DNA from: Rhipicephalus microplus
Lineage: Eukaryota > Arthropoda > Arachnida > Ixodida > Ixodidae
NCBI RefSeq assembly: GCF_043290135.1
Contig: NW_027464792.1
Span: forward strand, 217,781 to 281,780
Reading direction: 5' to 3'
DNA length: 64,000 nucleotides
Shown: positions 18,374 to 30,672 of the stretch, piece after piece
How positions within the stretch are numbered: position 1 is the first letter of the stretch
How the letters are laid out: each line of letters opens with the position of its first letter
The notes under the pieces: model-generated
Databases searched by the model: none
Seen by the model: the letters and a program-made list of their open reading frames with translations, nothing else
Told to the model about the DNA's origin: nothing
Translations under genes and position numbers: made by a program

Positions 18374-20154
18374 GATATGAACCGCGCTAAAACCGCATTA
18401 AACAATGTCACTTAGTGAGATGCTGTGTTTTTCACCATTACAAGTCGGGAACTGCGATATCTCATGTGAAAGCGCATGAAACCGTCGTAATCTTGTAGAA
18501 AACATTGTAAAGTAGCGAATAAAACGTTTTATAACGATAGAAGTGCGAAGGTTCGGTTAGCTTGAGCAAGGTAGCGTCGTGAAACCACCAAAAACGATGT
18601 CATCTAACGAGATAGTGTTGTTTTATTGCGAGTACGAAACTGCGATAGGTGAAATATTGGGAAAGCACACAAAATGGCATGAACTAGCCAGATACTGCGT
18701 CTTGTGCCGTTACAAGTGCGAAACTGCTTTATTGTGATATTCTCGTTAAAGCGCATGCAAGTATCTTGAAACCTTAAAGAACGATGTCATTTAGCGAGAT
18801 ACAGCGTTCTGTACTGTAATAAGTTGGTGAGAAACTGTGAGGTCAAGCAAATATCGTAATTGTGAACAAAACAGTGTAATTGAGCGTATCTAGATACAAG
18901 TGCGAATGTTTGGTTAGGTTGAGATATCAACCGTCGTAAAACCGCATTAAACAATGTCACTTAGTGAGATGTAGTGTTTTTCAACATTACAAGTCGGGAA
19001 CTACGATATCTAATGTGAAAGCGCATGAAACCGTCGTAATCTTGTAGAAAACATTGTAAAGTTGCGAGTAAAACGTTTTCTAACGATAGAAGTGCGAAGG
19101 TTAGCTTGAGTTATGTTAGTTTAAGCTATGTAGCGTCGTGAGACCACCAAAAAGAACGTCATCTAACGAGATAGTGTTGTTTTATTGCGAGTACGAAACT
19201 GCGATAGGTAAAATGTTGTGAAAGCACACAAAACGGCATGAACAAGCCAAATACTGCGTGTTGTACCGTTACAAGTGCGAAACTGCTATGTTGTGACATT
19301 CTCGGTAAAGCGCATGCAAGTATCGTGAAACCTTAAAGAACGATGTCATTTAGCGAGATACAGCGTTCTGTACTGTAATAAGTTGGTGAGAAACTGTGAG
19401 GTCAAGCAAATATCGTAATTGTGAACGAAACAGTGTAATAGAGCGTTTTTCAATACAAGTACGAATGTTAGGTTAGGTTGACATATCAACCATCGTAAAA
19501 CCGCATTAAACAATGTCACTTAGTGAGATGTAGTGTTTTTCAACATTACAAGTCGGGAACTACGATATCTAATGTGAAAGCGCATGAAACCGTCGTAATC
19601 TTGTAGAAAACATTGTAAAGTTGCGAGTAAAACGTTTTCTAACGATAGAAGTGCGAAGGTTAGCTTGAGTTATGTTAGTTTAAGCTATGTCGCGTCGTGA
19701 GACCACCAAAAAGGACGTCATCTAACGAGATAGTGTTGTTTTATTGCATGTACGAAACTGCAATAGGTGAAATGTTGTGAAAGTACACAAAACGGCATGA
19801 ACAAGCCAAATACTGCGTGTTCTACAGTTACAAGTGCGAAACTGCTATATTGTGATATTCTCGTTAAAGCGCATGCAAGCATCGTGAAACCTTAAAGAAC
19901 AATGTCATTTAGCGAGATACAGCGTTCTGTACTGCAATAAGTTGGTGAAAAACTGTGAGGTTATGCAAATATCGTAATTGTGAACGAAACAGTGTAATAG
20001 AGCGTTTTTCGATACAAGTACGAATGTTAGGTTAGGTTAAGATATGAACCGTCGTAAAACCGCACTAAACAATGTCACTTAGTGAGATGCAGTGTTTTTC
20101 ACCATTACAAGTCGGGAACTGCGATATCTAATGTGAAAGCGCTTGCAAACGTCG
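18374..20154 (+). repeat. Satellite run, monomers a-b-b plus leader
   Basis: Same length (1781 bp) and order as 42088-43868, 47484-49264 and 58800-60580. A base change at 18531 puts a stop in the minus-strand 63-codon frame that is open in the other 13 type-a monomers. The rare TATGTCGCGTCG near 19687 is shared with 25.1 and 25.7 kb. Confidence 0.94.
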
Positions 20155-20283
20155 TTAGGTTAGGTTAGGTTAGGTTAGGTTAGGTTACGTTAGGTTAGGT
20201 TTGGTTAGGTTAGGTTAGGTTAGGTTAGGTTAGGTTATGTTAGGCTAGGTTGGGTTAGGTTAGGTTAGGTTACGTTAGGTTAA
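20155..20283 (+). repeat. TTAGG block 11, family S2
   Basis: 129 bp with GTTATGTTAGGCTAGG. Confidence 0.95.
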
Positions 20284-20956
20284 GGTATGAACCGTCGTAA
20301 AACCGCAATAAACAATGTCACTTAGTGAGATGCAGTGTTTTTCACCTTTACAAGTTGGGAACTGCGATATCTAATGTGAAAGCGCTTGAAACCGTCGTAA
20401 TGTTGCAGAAAACATTGTAATGTTGCCAGTAAAACGTTTTCTAACGATAGAAGTGCGAAGGTTAGGTTAGGTTAGGTTTGTTTAAGCTAGGTAGCGTCGT
20501 GAAACTACCAAAAACGACGTCATCTAACGAGATAGTGTTGTTTTATAGCGAGTATTAAACTGCGATAGGTGAAATGTTGTGAAAGCACACAAAACGGCAT
20601 GAACAAGCCAAATACTGCGTGTTCTACCGTTACAAGTGCGAAACTGCTATATTGTGATATTCTCGTTAAAGCGCATGCAAGCATCGTGAAACCTTAAAGA
20701 AATATGTCATTTAGCGAGATACAACGTTCTGTACTGCAATAAGTTGGTGAAAAACTGTGAGATTATGCAAATATCGTAATTGTGAACAAAACAGTGTAAT
20801 AAAGTGTTTTTAGATACAAGTGCGAATGTTAGGTTAGGTTAAGATATGAACCGTCGTAAAACCGCATTAAACAATGTCAATTAGTGAGATGCAGTGTTTT
20901 TCACCATTAAAAGTCGGGAACTGCGATATCTAATGTGAAAGCGCTTGCAACCGTCG
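20284..20956 (+). repeat. Satellite run, hybrid d/e monomer plus leader
   Basis: One monomer where two are expected after S2. Near 20402 the d-type GTTGCAGAAA joins the e-type ACATTGTAA...TTGCCAG, so one 559-bp monomer was lost in register compared with 26269-27494. Confidence 0.92.
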
Positions 20957-21114
20957 TTAGGTTAGGTTAGGTTTTGTTAGGTTAGGTTAGGTTAGGTTAG
21001 ATTAGGTTAGGTTTGGTTAGGTTAGGTTAGGTTAGGTTAGGTTAGGGATGTTATGTAAGGTTTGGTTAGGTTAGGTTAGGTTAGGTTGGGTTAGGTAAGG
21101 TTAGGTTAGGTTAA
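20957..21114 (+). repeat. TTAGG block 12, L1 start fused to S3 end
   Basis: 158 bp. It opens like L1 (GGTTTTGTTAGG, TTAGATTAGG) after an L-type leader and closes like S3 (AGGGATGTTATG). The middle of the long block is absent. Confidence 0.92.
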
Positions 21115-21777
21115 GATATGAACCGCGCTAAAACCGCATTAAACAATGTCACTTAGTGAGATGCTGTGTTTTTCACCATTACAAGTCGGGAACTGCGATA
21201 TCTAATGTGAAAGCGCATGAAACCGTCGTAATCTTGCAGAAAACATTGTAAAGTAGCGAATAAAACGTTTTCTAACGATAGAAGTGCGAAGGTTCGGTTA
21301 GTTTGAGCTAGGTAGCGTCGTGAAGCCACCAAAAACGATGTCATCTAACGAGATAGTGTTGTTTTATTGCGAGTACGAAACTGCGATAGGTGAAATATTG
21401 GGAAAGCACACAAAATGGCATGAACTAGCCAGATACTGCGTCTTGTGCCGTTACAAGTGCGAAACTGCTTTATTGTGATATTCTCGTTAAAGCGCATGCA
21501 AGTATCGTGAAACCTTAAAGAACGATGTCATTTAGCGAGATACAGCGTTCTGTACTGTAATAAGTTGGTGAGAAACTGTGAGGTCAAGCAAATATCGTAA
21601 TTGTGAACGAAACAGTGTAATTGAGCGTATTTAGATACAAGTGCGAATGTTAGGTTAGGTTAAGATATGAACCGTCGTAAAACCGCATTAAACAATGTCA
21701 ATTAGTGAGATGCAGTGTTTTTCACCATTAAAAGTGGGGAACTGCGATATCTAATGTGAAAGCGCTTGCAACCGTCG
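21115..21777 (+). repeat. Satellite run, monomer a plus L2-type leader
   Basis: One type-a monomer (frame 21153-21344 open), then the leader AAAAGTGGGGAACT. Confidence 0.93.
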
Positions 21778-22434
21778 TTAGGTTAGGTTAGGTTAGGTTA
21801 GGTTAGGTTTGGTTAGGTTAGGTTAGGTTAGGTTAGATTAGGTTAGGTTGGGTTGAGTTGGGTTAGGTTAGGTTAGGTTAGGTTGGGTTAGGTTAGGTTA
21901 GGTTAGGTTACGTTAGGTTAGGTTAGGTTAGGTTACGTTAGGTTAGGTTAGGTTAGGTAAAGATAATTTGGTTAGGTTAGGTAAGGTTAGGTTAGGTTAG
22001 GTTAGGTTAGGTTGGGTTGGGTGTTGTTGGGTTGGGTTGGGTTGGGTTAGGTTGGGTTAGGTTAGGTTAGGTTACGTTAGGTTAGGTTAGGTTACGTTAG
22101 GTTATGTTAGGTTAGGTTAGGTTAGGTTACGTTAGGTTAGGTTAGGTCAGGTAAGGTTAGGTTACGTTAGAATAGGTTAGGTTAGGTTAGGTTACGTTAG
22201 GTTAGGTTAAGTTAGGTTAGGTTAGGTTTGGTTAGGTTAGGTTAGGTTAGCTTTGGTTAGGTTAGGTTGGGTTGGGTTGGGTTAGGTTGGGTTAGGTTAG
22301 GTTAGGTTAGGTTGGGTTAGGTTAGTTTAGGTTAGGTTAGGTTAGGTTAGGTTGGGTTGGGTTGGTTAGGTTAGGTTAGGTTAGGTTAGGTAAGGTTAGG
22401 TTAGGTTAGGTTAGGTTAGGTTACGTTAGGTTAA
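21778..22434 (+). repeat. TTAGG block 13, family L2
   Basis: 657 bp, the same length as blocks 17 and 20. Confidence 0.95.
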
Positions 22435-23112
22435 GGTATGAACCGTCGTAAAACCGCATTAAACGATGTCACTTAGTGAGATGCAGTGTTTTTCACCTTT
22501 ACAAGTTGGGAACTGTGATATCTAATGTGAAAGCGCTTGAAACCGTCGTAATGTTGTAGAAAGCAATGTAAAGTAGCGAGTAAAACGTTTTCTAACGATA
22601 GAAGTGCGAAGGTTATGTTAGGTTGAGTTATGTTAGTTTAAGCTAGGTAGCGTCGTGAAACTACCAAAAACAACGTCATCTAACGAGATAGTGTTGTTTT
22701 ATTGCGAGTACGAAACTGCGATAGGTGAAATGTTGTGAAAGCACACAAAACGGCATGAACAAGCCAAATACTGCGTGTTCTACCGTTACAAGTGCGAAAC
22801 TGCTATATTGTGATATTCTCGTTAAAGCGCATGCAAGCATCGTGAAACCTTAAAGAAATATGTCATTTAGCGAGATACAACGTTCTGTACTGCAATAAGT
22901 TGGTGAAAAACTTTGAGGTTATGCAAATATCGTAATTGTGAACAAAACAGTGTAATAAAGTGTTTTTAGATACAAGTGCGAATGTTAGGTTAGGTTAAGA
23001 TATGAACCGTCGTAAAACCGCATTAAACAATGTCAATTAGTGAGATGCAGTGTTTTTCACCATTAAAAGTCGGGAACTGCGATATCTAATGTGAAAGCGC
23101 TTGCAACCGTCG
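22435..23112 (+). repeat. Satellite run, monomer c/e hybrid plus leader
   Basis: Begins as the L2-downstream c monomer (AACGATGTCACTTAG, GGAACTGTGATATC). From about 22790 it is e-like (GAAATATGTCATTTAG), then an L1-type leader. This brings blocks 13 (L2) and 14 (L1) together without S1 and S2. Confidence 0.9.
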
Positions 23113-23773
23113 TTAGGTTAGGTTAGGTTAGGTTTTGTTAGGTTAGGTTAGGTTAGGTTAGATTAGGTTAGGTTGGGTTGAGGGGTTAGGTTAGGTTAGG
23201 TTAGGTTAGGTTGGGTTAGGTTAGGTTAGGTTAGGTTAGGTTACGTTAGGTTAGGTTAGGTTACGTTAGGTTAGGTTAGGTTAGGTTACGTTAGGTTAGG
23301 TTAGGTTAGGTAAGGATAATTTGGTTAGGTTAGGTAAGGTTAGGTTAGGTTAGGTTGGGTTGGGTGTTGTTGGGTTGGGTGTTGTTGGGTTGGGTTGGGT
23401 TGGGTTAGGTTGGGTTAGGTTAGGTTAGGTTACGTTAGGTTAGGTTAGGTTAGGTTACGTTAGGTTATGTTAGGTTAGGTTAGGTTACGTTAGGTTAGGT
23501 CAGGTCAGGTAAGGTTAGGTTACGTTAGAATAGGTTAGGTTAGGTTAGGTTACGTTAGGTTAGGTTAAGTTAGGTTAGGTTAGGTTTGGTTAGGTTTGGT
23601 TAGGTTAGCTTAGGTTAGGTTAGGTTGGGTTGGGTTGGGTTGGGTTAGGTTAGGTTAGGTTAGGTTGGGTTAGGTTGGGTTAGGTTAGTTTAGGTTAGGT
23701 TAGGTTAGGTTAGGTTGGGTTGGGTTGGGTTAGGTTAGGTTAGGTTAGGTTTGGTTAGGTTACGTTAGGTTAA
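23113..23773 (+). repeat. TTAGG block 14, family L1
   Basis: 661 bp. AAGGATAATTTGG near 23311, two GTGTTGTT motifs, and a private GGGTTGAGGGGTTAGG near 23174 shared with blocks 24 and 26. Confidence 0.95.
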
Positions 23774-26123
23774 GGTATGAACCGTCGTAAAACCGCATTA
23801 AACAATGTCACATAGTGAGATGCAGTGTTTTTCACCTTTACAAGTTGGGAACTGCGATATCTAATGTGAACGCGCTTGAAACCGTCGTAATGTTGTAGAA
23901 AGCAATGTAAAGTAGCTAGTAAAACGTTTTCTAACGATAGAAGTGCGAAGGTTAGGTTGAGTTATGTTAGTTTAAGCTACGTAGCGTCGTGAAACCACCA
24001 AAAACGACGTCATCTAACGAGATAGTGTTGTTTTATTGCGAGTATTAAACTGCGATAGGTGAAATGTTGTGAAAGCACACAAAACGGCATGAACAAGCCA
24101 AATACTGCGTGTTCTACCGTTACAAGTGCGAAACTGCTATATTGTGATATTCTCGGTAAAGCGCATGCAAGTATCGTGAAACCTTAAAGAACGATGTCAT
24201 TTAGCGAGATACAGCGTTCTGTACTGTAATAAGTTGGTGAGAAACTGTGAGGTCAAGCAAATATCGTAATTGTGAACGAAACAGTGTAATTGAGCGTATC
24301 TAGATACAAGTGCGAATGTTTGGTTAGGTTGAGATATCAACCGTCGTAAAACCGCATTAAACAATGTCACTTAGTGAGATGTAGTGTTTTTCAACATTAC
24401 AAGTCGGGAACTACGATATCTAATGTGAAAGCGCATGAAACCGTCGTAATCTTGTAGAAAACATTGTAAAGTTGCGAGTAAAACGTTTTCTAACGATAGA
24501 AGTGCGAAGGTTAGCTTGAGTTATGTTAGTTTAAGCTATGTAGCGTCGTGAGACCACCAAAAAGAACGTCATCTAACGAGATAGTGTTGTTTTATTGCGA
24601 GTACGAAACTGCGATAGGTAAAATGTTGTGAAAGCACACAAAACGGCATGAACAAGCCAAATACTGCGTGTTGTACCGTTACAAGTGCGAAACTGCTATG
24701 TTGTGACATTCTCGGTAAAGCGCATGCAAGTATCGTGAAACCTTAAAGAACGATGTCATTTAGCGAGATACAGCGTTCTGTACTGTAATAAGTTGGTGAG
24801 AAACTGTGAGGTCAAGCAAATATCGTAATTGTGAACGAAACAGTGTAATAGAGCGTTTTTCAATACAAGTACGAATGTTAGGTTAGGTTGACATATCAAC
24901 CATCGTAAAACCGCAATAAACAATGTCACTTAGTGAGATGTAGTGTTTTTCAACATTACAAGTCGGGAACTACGATATCTAATGTGAAAGCGCATGAAAC
25001 CGTCGTAATCTTGTAGAAAACATTGTAAAGTTGCGAGTAAAACGTTTTCTAACGATAGAAGTGCGAAGGTTAGCTTGAGTTATGTTAGTTTAAGCTATGT
25101 CGCGTCGTGAGACCACCAAAAAGGACGTCATCTAACGAGATAGTGTTGTTTTATTGCATGTACGAAACTGCAATAGGTGAAATGTTGTGAAAGTACACAA
25201 AACGGCATGAACAAGCCAAATACTGCGTGTTCTACAGTTACAAGTGCGAAACTGCTATATTGTGATATTCTCGTTAAAGCGCATGCAAGCATCGTGAAAC
25301 CTTAAAGAACAATGTCATTTAGCGAGATACAGCGTTCTGTACTGCAATAAGTTGGTGAAAAACTGTGAGGTTATGCAAATATCGTAATTGTGAACGAAAC
25401 AGTGTAATAGAGCGTTTTTCAATACAAGTACGAATGTTAGGTTAGGTTGACATATCAACCATCGTAAAACCGCACTAAACAATGTCACTTAGTGAGATGC
25501 AGTGTTTTTCACCATTACAAGTCGGCAACTGCGATATCTAATGTGAAAGCGCATGAAACCGTCGTAATCTTGTAGAAAACATTGTAAAGTTGCGAGTAAA
25601 ACGTTTTCTAACGATAGAAGTGCGAAGGTTAGCTTGAGTTATGTTAGTTTAAGCTATGTCGCGTCGTGAGACCACCAAAAAGGACGTCATCTAACGAGAT
25701 AGTGTTGTTTTATTGCATGTACGAAACTGCAATAGGTGAAATGTTGTGAAAGTACACAAAACGGCATGAACAAGCCAAATACTGCGTGTTCTACAGTTAC
25801 AAGTGCGAAACTGCTATATTGTGATATTCTCGTTAAAGCGCATGCAAGCATCGTGAAACCTTAAAGAACAATGTCATTTAGCGAGATACAGCGTTCTGTA
25901 CTGCAATAAGTTGGTGAAAAACTGTGAGGTTATGCAAATATCGTAATTGTGAACGAAACAGTGTAATAGAGCGTTTTTCAATACAAGTACGAATGTTAGG
26001 TTAGGTTAAGATATGAACCGTCGTAAAACCGCACTAAACAATGTCACTTAGTGAGATGCAGTGTTTTTCACCATTACAAGTCGGCAACTGCGATATCTAA
26101 TGTGAAAGCGCTTGCAAACGTCG
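23774..26123 (+). repeat. Satellite run, monomers c-b-b-b plus leader
   Basis: The longest uninterrupted run (four monomers). The last two b monomers begin 559 bp apart (about 24889 and 25448) and share rare variants (TATGTCGCGTCG, TCTACAGTTAC), so one was recently duplicated in register. Confidence 0.93.
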
Positions 26124-26268
26124 TTAGGTTAGGTTAGGTTAGGTTAGGTTAGGTTAGGTTAGGTTAGGTTACGTTAGGTTAGGTTTGGTTAGGTTAGGTT
26201 AGGTTAGGTTAGGTTAGGTTATGTTAGGCTAGGTTGGGTTAGGTTAGGTTAGGTTACGTTAGGTTAAG
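26124..26268 (+). repeat. TTAGG block 15, family S2
   Basis: 145 bp, the longest S2 block. The extra length is plain TTAGG at the 5' end and before the ATG variant. Confidence 0.95.
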
Positions 26269-27494
26269 GTATGAACCGTCGTAAAACCGCAATAAACAAT
26301 GTCACTTAGTGAGATGCAGTGTTTTTCACCTTTAGAAGTTGGGAACTGCGATATCTAATGTGAAAGCGCTTGAAACCGTCGTAATGTTGCAGAAAGCAAT
26401 GTAAAGTAGCGAGTAAAACGTTTTCTAACGATAGAAGTGCGAAACTTAGGTTATGTTAGTTTAAGCTAGGTAGCGTCGTGAAACCACCAAAAACGACGTC
26501 ATCTAACGAGATAGTGTTGTTTTATTGCGAGTACGAAACTGCGATAGGTAAAATGTTGTGAAAGCACACAAAACGGCATGAACAAGCCAAATACTGCGTG
26601 TTGTACCGTTACAAGTGCGAAACTGCTATGTTTTGACATTCTCGGTAAAGCGCATGCAAGTATCGTGAAACCTTAAAGAACGATGTCATTTAGCGAGATA
26701 CAGCGTTCTGTACTGTAATAAGTTGGTGAGAAACTGTGAGGTCAAGCAAATATCGTAATTGTGAACGAAACAGTGTAATTGAGCGTCTTTAGATACAAGT
26801 GCGAATGTTAGGTTAGGTTGACATATCAACCGTCGTAAAACCGCATTAAACAATGTCACTTAGTGAGATGTAGTGTTTTTCAACATTACAAGTCGGGAAC
26901 TACGATATCTAATGTGAAAGCGCATGAAACCGTCGTAATCTTGTAGAAAACATTGTAAAGTTGCCAGTAAAACGTTTTCTAACGATAGAAGTGCGAAGGT
27001 TAGGTTAGGTTAGGTTTGTTTAAGCTAGGTAGCGTCGTGAAACTACCAAAAACGACGTCATCTAACGAGATAGTGTTGTTTTATAGCGAGTATTAAACTG
27101 CGATAGGTGAAATGTTGTGAAAGCACACAAAACGGCATGAACAAGCCAAATACTGCGTGTTCTACCGTTACAAGTGCGAAACTGCTATATTGTGATATTC
27201 TCGTTAAAGCGCATGCAAGCATCGTGAAACCTTAAAGAAATATGTCATTTAGCGAGATACAACGTTCTGTACTGCAATAAGTTGGTGAGAAACTGTGAGG
27301 TCAAGCAAATATCGTAATTGTGAACGAAACAGTGTAATTGAGCGTATTTAGATACAAGTGCGAATTTTAGGTTAGGTTAAGATATGAACCGTCGTAAAAC
27401 CGCATTAAACAATGTCAATTAGTGAGATGCAGTGTTTTTCACCATTAAAAGTCGGGAACTGCGATATCTAATGTGAAAGCGCTTGCAACCGTCG
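26269..27494 (+). repeat. Satellite run, monomers d-e plus leader
   Basis: Two monomers. The second has ATTGCGAATTTTAGG-like loss of the G in GAATG near 27362 and an L1-type leader. Confidence 0.92.
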
Positions 27495-27613
27495 TTAGGT
27501 TAGGTTAGGTTTTGTTAGGTTAGGTTAGGTTAGGTTAGATTAGGTTAGGTTTGGTTAGGTTAGGTTAGGTTAGGTTAGGTTAGGTTAGGTTAGGTAAGGT
27601 TAGGTTAGGTTAA
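27495..27613 (+). repeat. TTAGG block 16, L1 start fused to S3 end, shortened
   Basis: 119 bp. Like block 12 but without AGGGATGTTATG, replaced by plain TTAGG. Confidence 0.9.
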
Positions 27614-28276
27614 GATATGAACCGCGCTAAAACCGCATTAAACAATGTCACTTAGTGAGATGCTGTGTTTTTCACCATTACAAGTCGGGAACTGCGATAT
27701 CTAATGTGAAAGCGCATGAAACCGTCGTAATCTTGCAGAAAACATTGTAAAGTAGCGAATAAAACGTTTTCTAACGATAGAAGTGCGAAGGTTCGGTTAG
27801 TTTGAGCTAGGTAGCGTCGTGAAGCCACCAAAAACGATGTCATCTAACGAGATAGTGTTGTTTTATTGCGAGTACGAAACTGCGATAGGTGAAATATTGG
27901 GAAAGCACACAAAATGGCATGAACTAGCCAGATACTGCGTCTTGTGCCGTTACAAGTGCGAAACTGCTTTATTGTGATATTCTCGTTAAAGCGCATGCAA
28001 GTATCGTGAAACCTTAAAGAACGATGTCATTTAGCGAGATACAGCGTTCTGTACTGTAATAAGTTGGTGAGAAACTGTGAGGTCAAGCAAATATCGTAAT
28101 TGTGAACGAAACAGTGTAATTGAGCGTATTTAGATACAAGTGCGAATGTTAGGTTAGGTTAAGATATGAACCGTCGTAAAACCGCATTAAACAATGTCAA
28201 TTAGTGAGATGCAGTGTTTTTCACCATTAAAAGTGGGGAACTGCGATATCTAATGTGAAAGCGCTTGCAACCGTCG
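27614..28276 (+). repeat. Satellite run, monomer a plus L2-type leader
   Basis: One type-a monomer (frame 27652-27843 open). First monomer of the first copy of the 2.4-kb tandem duplication. Confidence 0.93.
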
Positions 28277-28933
28277 TTAGGTTAGGTTAGGTTAGGTTAG
28301 GTTAGGTTTGGTTAGGTTAGGTTAGGTTAGGTTAGATTAGGTTAGGTTGGGTTGAGTTGGGTTAGGTTAGGTTAGGTTAGGTTGGGTTAGGTTAGGTTAG
28401 GTTAGGTTACGTTAGGTTAGGTTAGGTTAGGTTACGTTAGGTTAGGTTAGGTTAGGTAAAGATAATTTGGTTAGGTTAGGTAAGGTTAGGTTAGGTTAGG
28501 TTAGGTTGGGTTGGGTGTTGTTGGGTTGGGTTGGGTTGGGTTAGGTTGGGTTAGGTTAGGTTAGGTTACGTTAGGTTAGGTTAGGTTACGTTAGGTTATG
28601 TTAGGTTAGGTTAGGTTAGGTTACGTTAGGTTAGGTTAGGTCAGGTAAGGTTAGGTTACGTTAGAATAGGTTAGGTTAGGTTAGGTTACGTTAGGTTAGG
28701 TTAAGTTAGGTTAGGTTAGGTTTGGTTAGGTTAGGTTAGGTTAGCTTTGGTTAGGTTAGGTTGGGTTGGGTTGGGTTGGGTTAGGTTGGGTTAGGTTGGG
28801 TTAGGTTAGGTTGGGTTAGGTTAGTTTAGGTTAGGTTAGGTTAGGTTAGGTTGGGTTGGGTTGGTTAGGTTAGGTTAGGTTAGGTTAGGTAAGGTTAGGT
28901 TAGGTTAGGTTAGGTTAGGTTACGTTAGGTTAA
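28277..28933 (+). repeat. TTAGG block 17, family L2
   Basis: 657 bp. Near 28760 GGG-bearing units are more frequent than in block 20. Confidence 0.95.
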
Positions 28934-29610
28934 GGTATGAACCGTCGTAAAACCGCATTAAACGATGTCACTTAGTGAGATGCAGTGTTTTTCACCTTTA
29001 CAAGTTGGGAACTGTGATATCTAATGTGAAAGCGCTTGAAACCGTCGTAATGTTGTAGAAAGCAATGTAAAGTAGCGAGTAAAACGTTTTCTAACGATAG
29101 AAGTGCGAAGGTTATGTTAGGTTGAGTTATGTTAGTTTAAGCTAGGTAGCGTCGTGAAACTACCAAAAACAACGTCATCTAACGAGATAGTGTTGTTTTA
29201 TTGCGAGTACGAAACTGCGATAGGTGAAATGTTGTGAAAGCACACAAAACGCAATGAACAAGCCAAATACTGCGTGTTGTACCGTTACAAGTGCGAAACT
29301 GCTATGTTGTGATATTCTCGTTGAAGCGCATGCAAGCATCGTGAAATCTTAAAGAACGATGTCATTTAGCGAGATACAGCGTTCTGTACTGCAATAAGTT
29401 GGTGAAAAACTGTGAGGTTATGCAAATATCCTAATTGTGAACGAAACAGTGTAATAGAGCGTTTTTAATACAAGTGCGAATGTTAGGTTAGGTTAAGATA
29501 TGAACCGTCGTAAAACCGCATTAAACAATGTCACTTAGTGAGATGCAGTGTTTTTCACCATTACAAGTCGGGAACTGCGATATCTAATGTGAAAGCGCTT
29601 GAAAACGTCG
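28934..29610 (+). repeat. Satellite run, monomer c plus leader
   Basis: One monomer with CAAAACGCAATGAAC and GTGAAATCTTAAAG, the usual marks between L2 and S1. Confidence 0.93.
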
Positions 29611-29737
29611 TTAGGTTAGGTTAGGTTAGGTTAGGTTTGGTTAGGTTAGGTTAGGTTAGGTCAGCTTAGGGTATGTTAGGTAAGGTTTGGTTAGGGTAGG
29701 TTAGGTTAGGTTGGGTTAGGTAAGGTTAGGTTAGGTT
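29611..29737 (+). repeat. TTAGG block 18, family S1
   Basis: 127 bp, ending GGTTGATATGAACCGCGC like blocks 1 and 21. Confidence 0.95.
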
Positions 29738-29851
29738 GATATGAACCGCGCTAAAACCGCATTAAACAATGTCAATTAGTGAGATGCAGTGTTTTTCACC
29801 ATTAAAAGTCGGGAACTGCGATATCTAATGTGAAAGAGCTTGCAACCGTCG
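29738..29851 (+). repeat. Leader only, no complete monomer
   Basis: 114 bp joining two blocks directly. It starts as a post-S1 monomer (GAACCGCGCT) and switches to an L1-type leader (GTCAATTAGTGAGATG), with a private GAAAGAGCTTGC near 29832. Junction of the 2.4-kb tandem duplication. Confidence 0.93.
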
Positions 29852-30009
29852 TTAGGTTAGGTTAGGTTTTGTTAGGTTAGGTTAGGTTAGGTTAGATTAG
29901 GTTAGGTTTGGTTAGGTTAGGTTAGGTTAGGTTAGGTTAGGGATGTTATGTAAGGTTTGGTTAGGTTAGGTTAGGTTAGGTTGGGTTAGGTAAAGTTAGG
30001 TTAGGTTAA
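29852..30009 (+). repeat. TTAGG block 19, L1 start fused to S3 end
   Basis: 158 bp, a near copy of block 12, including AGGGATGTTATG. Confidence 0.93.
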
Positions 30010-30672
30010 GATATGAACCGCGCTAAAACCGCATTAAACAATGTCACTTAGTGAGATGCTGTGTTTTTCACCATTACAAGTCGGGAACTGCGATATCTAA
30101 TGTGAAAGCGCATGAAACCGTCGTAATCTTGCAGAAAACATTGTAAAGTAGCGAATAAAACGTTTTCTAACGATAGAAGTGCGAAGGTTCGGTTAGTTTG
30201 AGCTAGGTAGCGTCGTGAAGCCACCAAAAACGATGTCATCTAACGAGATAGTGTTGTTTTATTGCGAGTACGAAACTGCGATAGGTGAAATATTGGGAAA
30301 GCACACAAAATGGCATGAACTAGCCAGATACTGCGTCTTGTGCCGTTACAAGTGCGAAACTGCTTTATTGTGATATTCTCGTTAAAGCGCATGCAAGTAT
30401 CGTGAAACCTTAAAGAACGATGTCATTTAGCGAGATACAGCGTTCTGTACTGTAATAAGTTGGTGAGAAACTGTGAGGTCAAGCAAATATCGTAATTGTG
30501 AACGAAACAGTGTAATTGAGCGTATTTAGATACAAGTGCGAATGTTAGGTTAGGTTAAGATATGAACCGTCGTAAAACCGCATTAAACAATGTCAATTAG
30601 TGAGATGCAGTGTTTTTCACCATTAAAAGTGGGGAACTGCGATATCTAATGTGAAAGCGCTTGCAACCGTCG
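30010..30672 (+). repeat. Satellite run, monomer a plus L2-type leader
   Basis: Second copy of 27614-28276 (frame 30048-30239 open). Confidence 0.93.
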
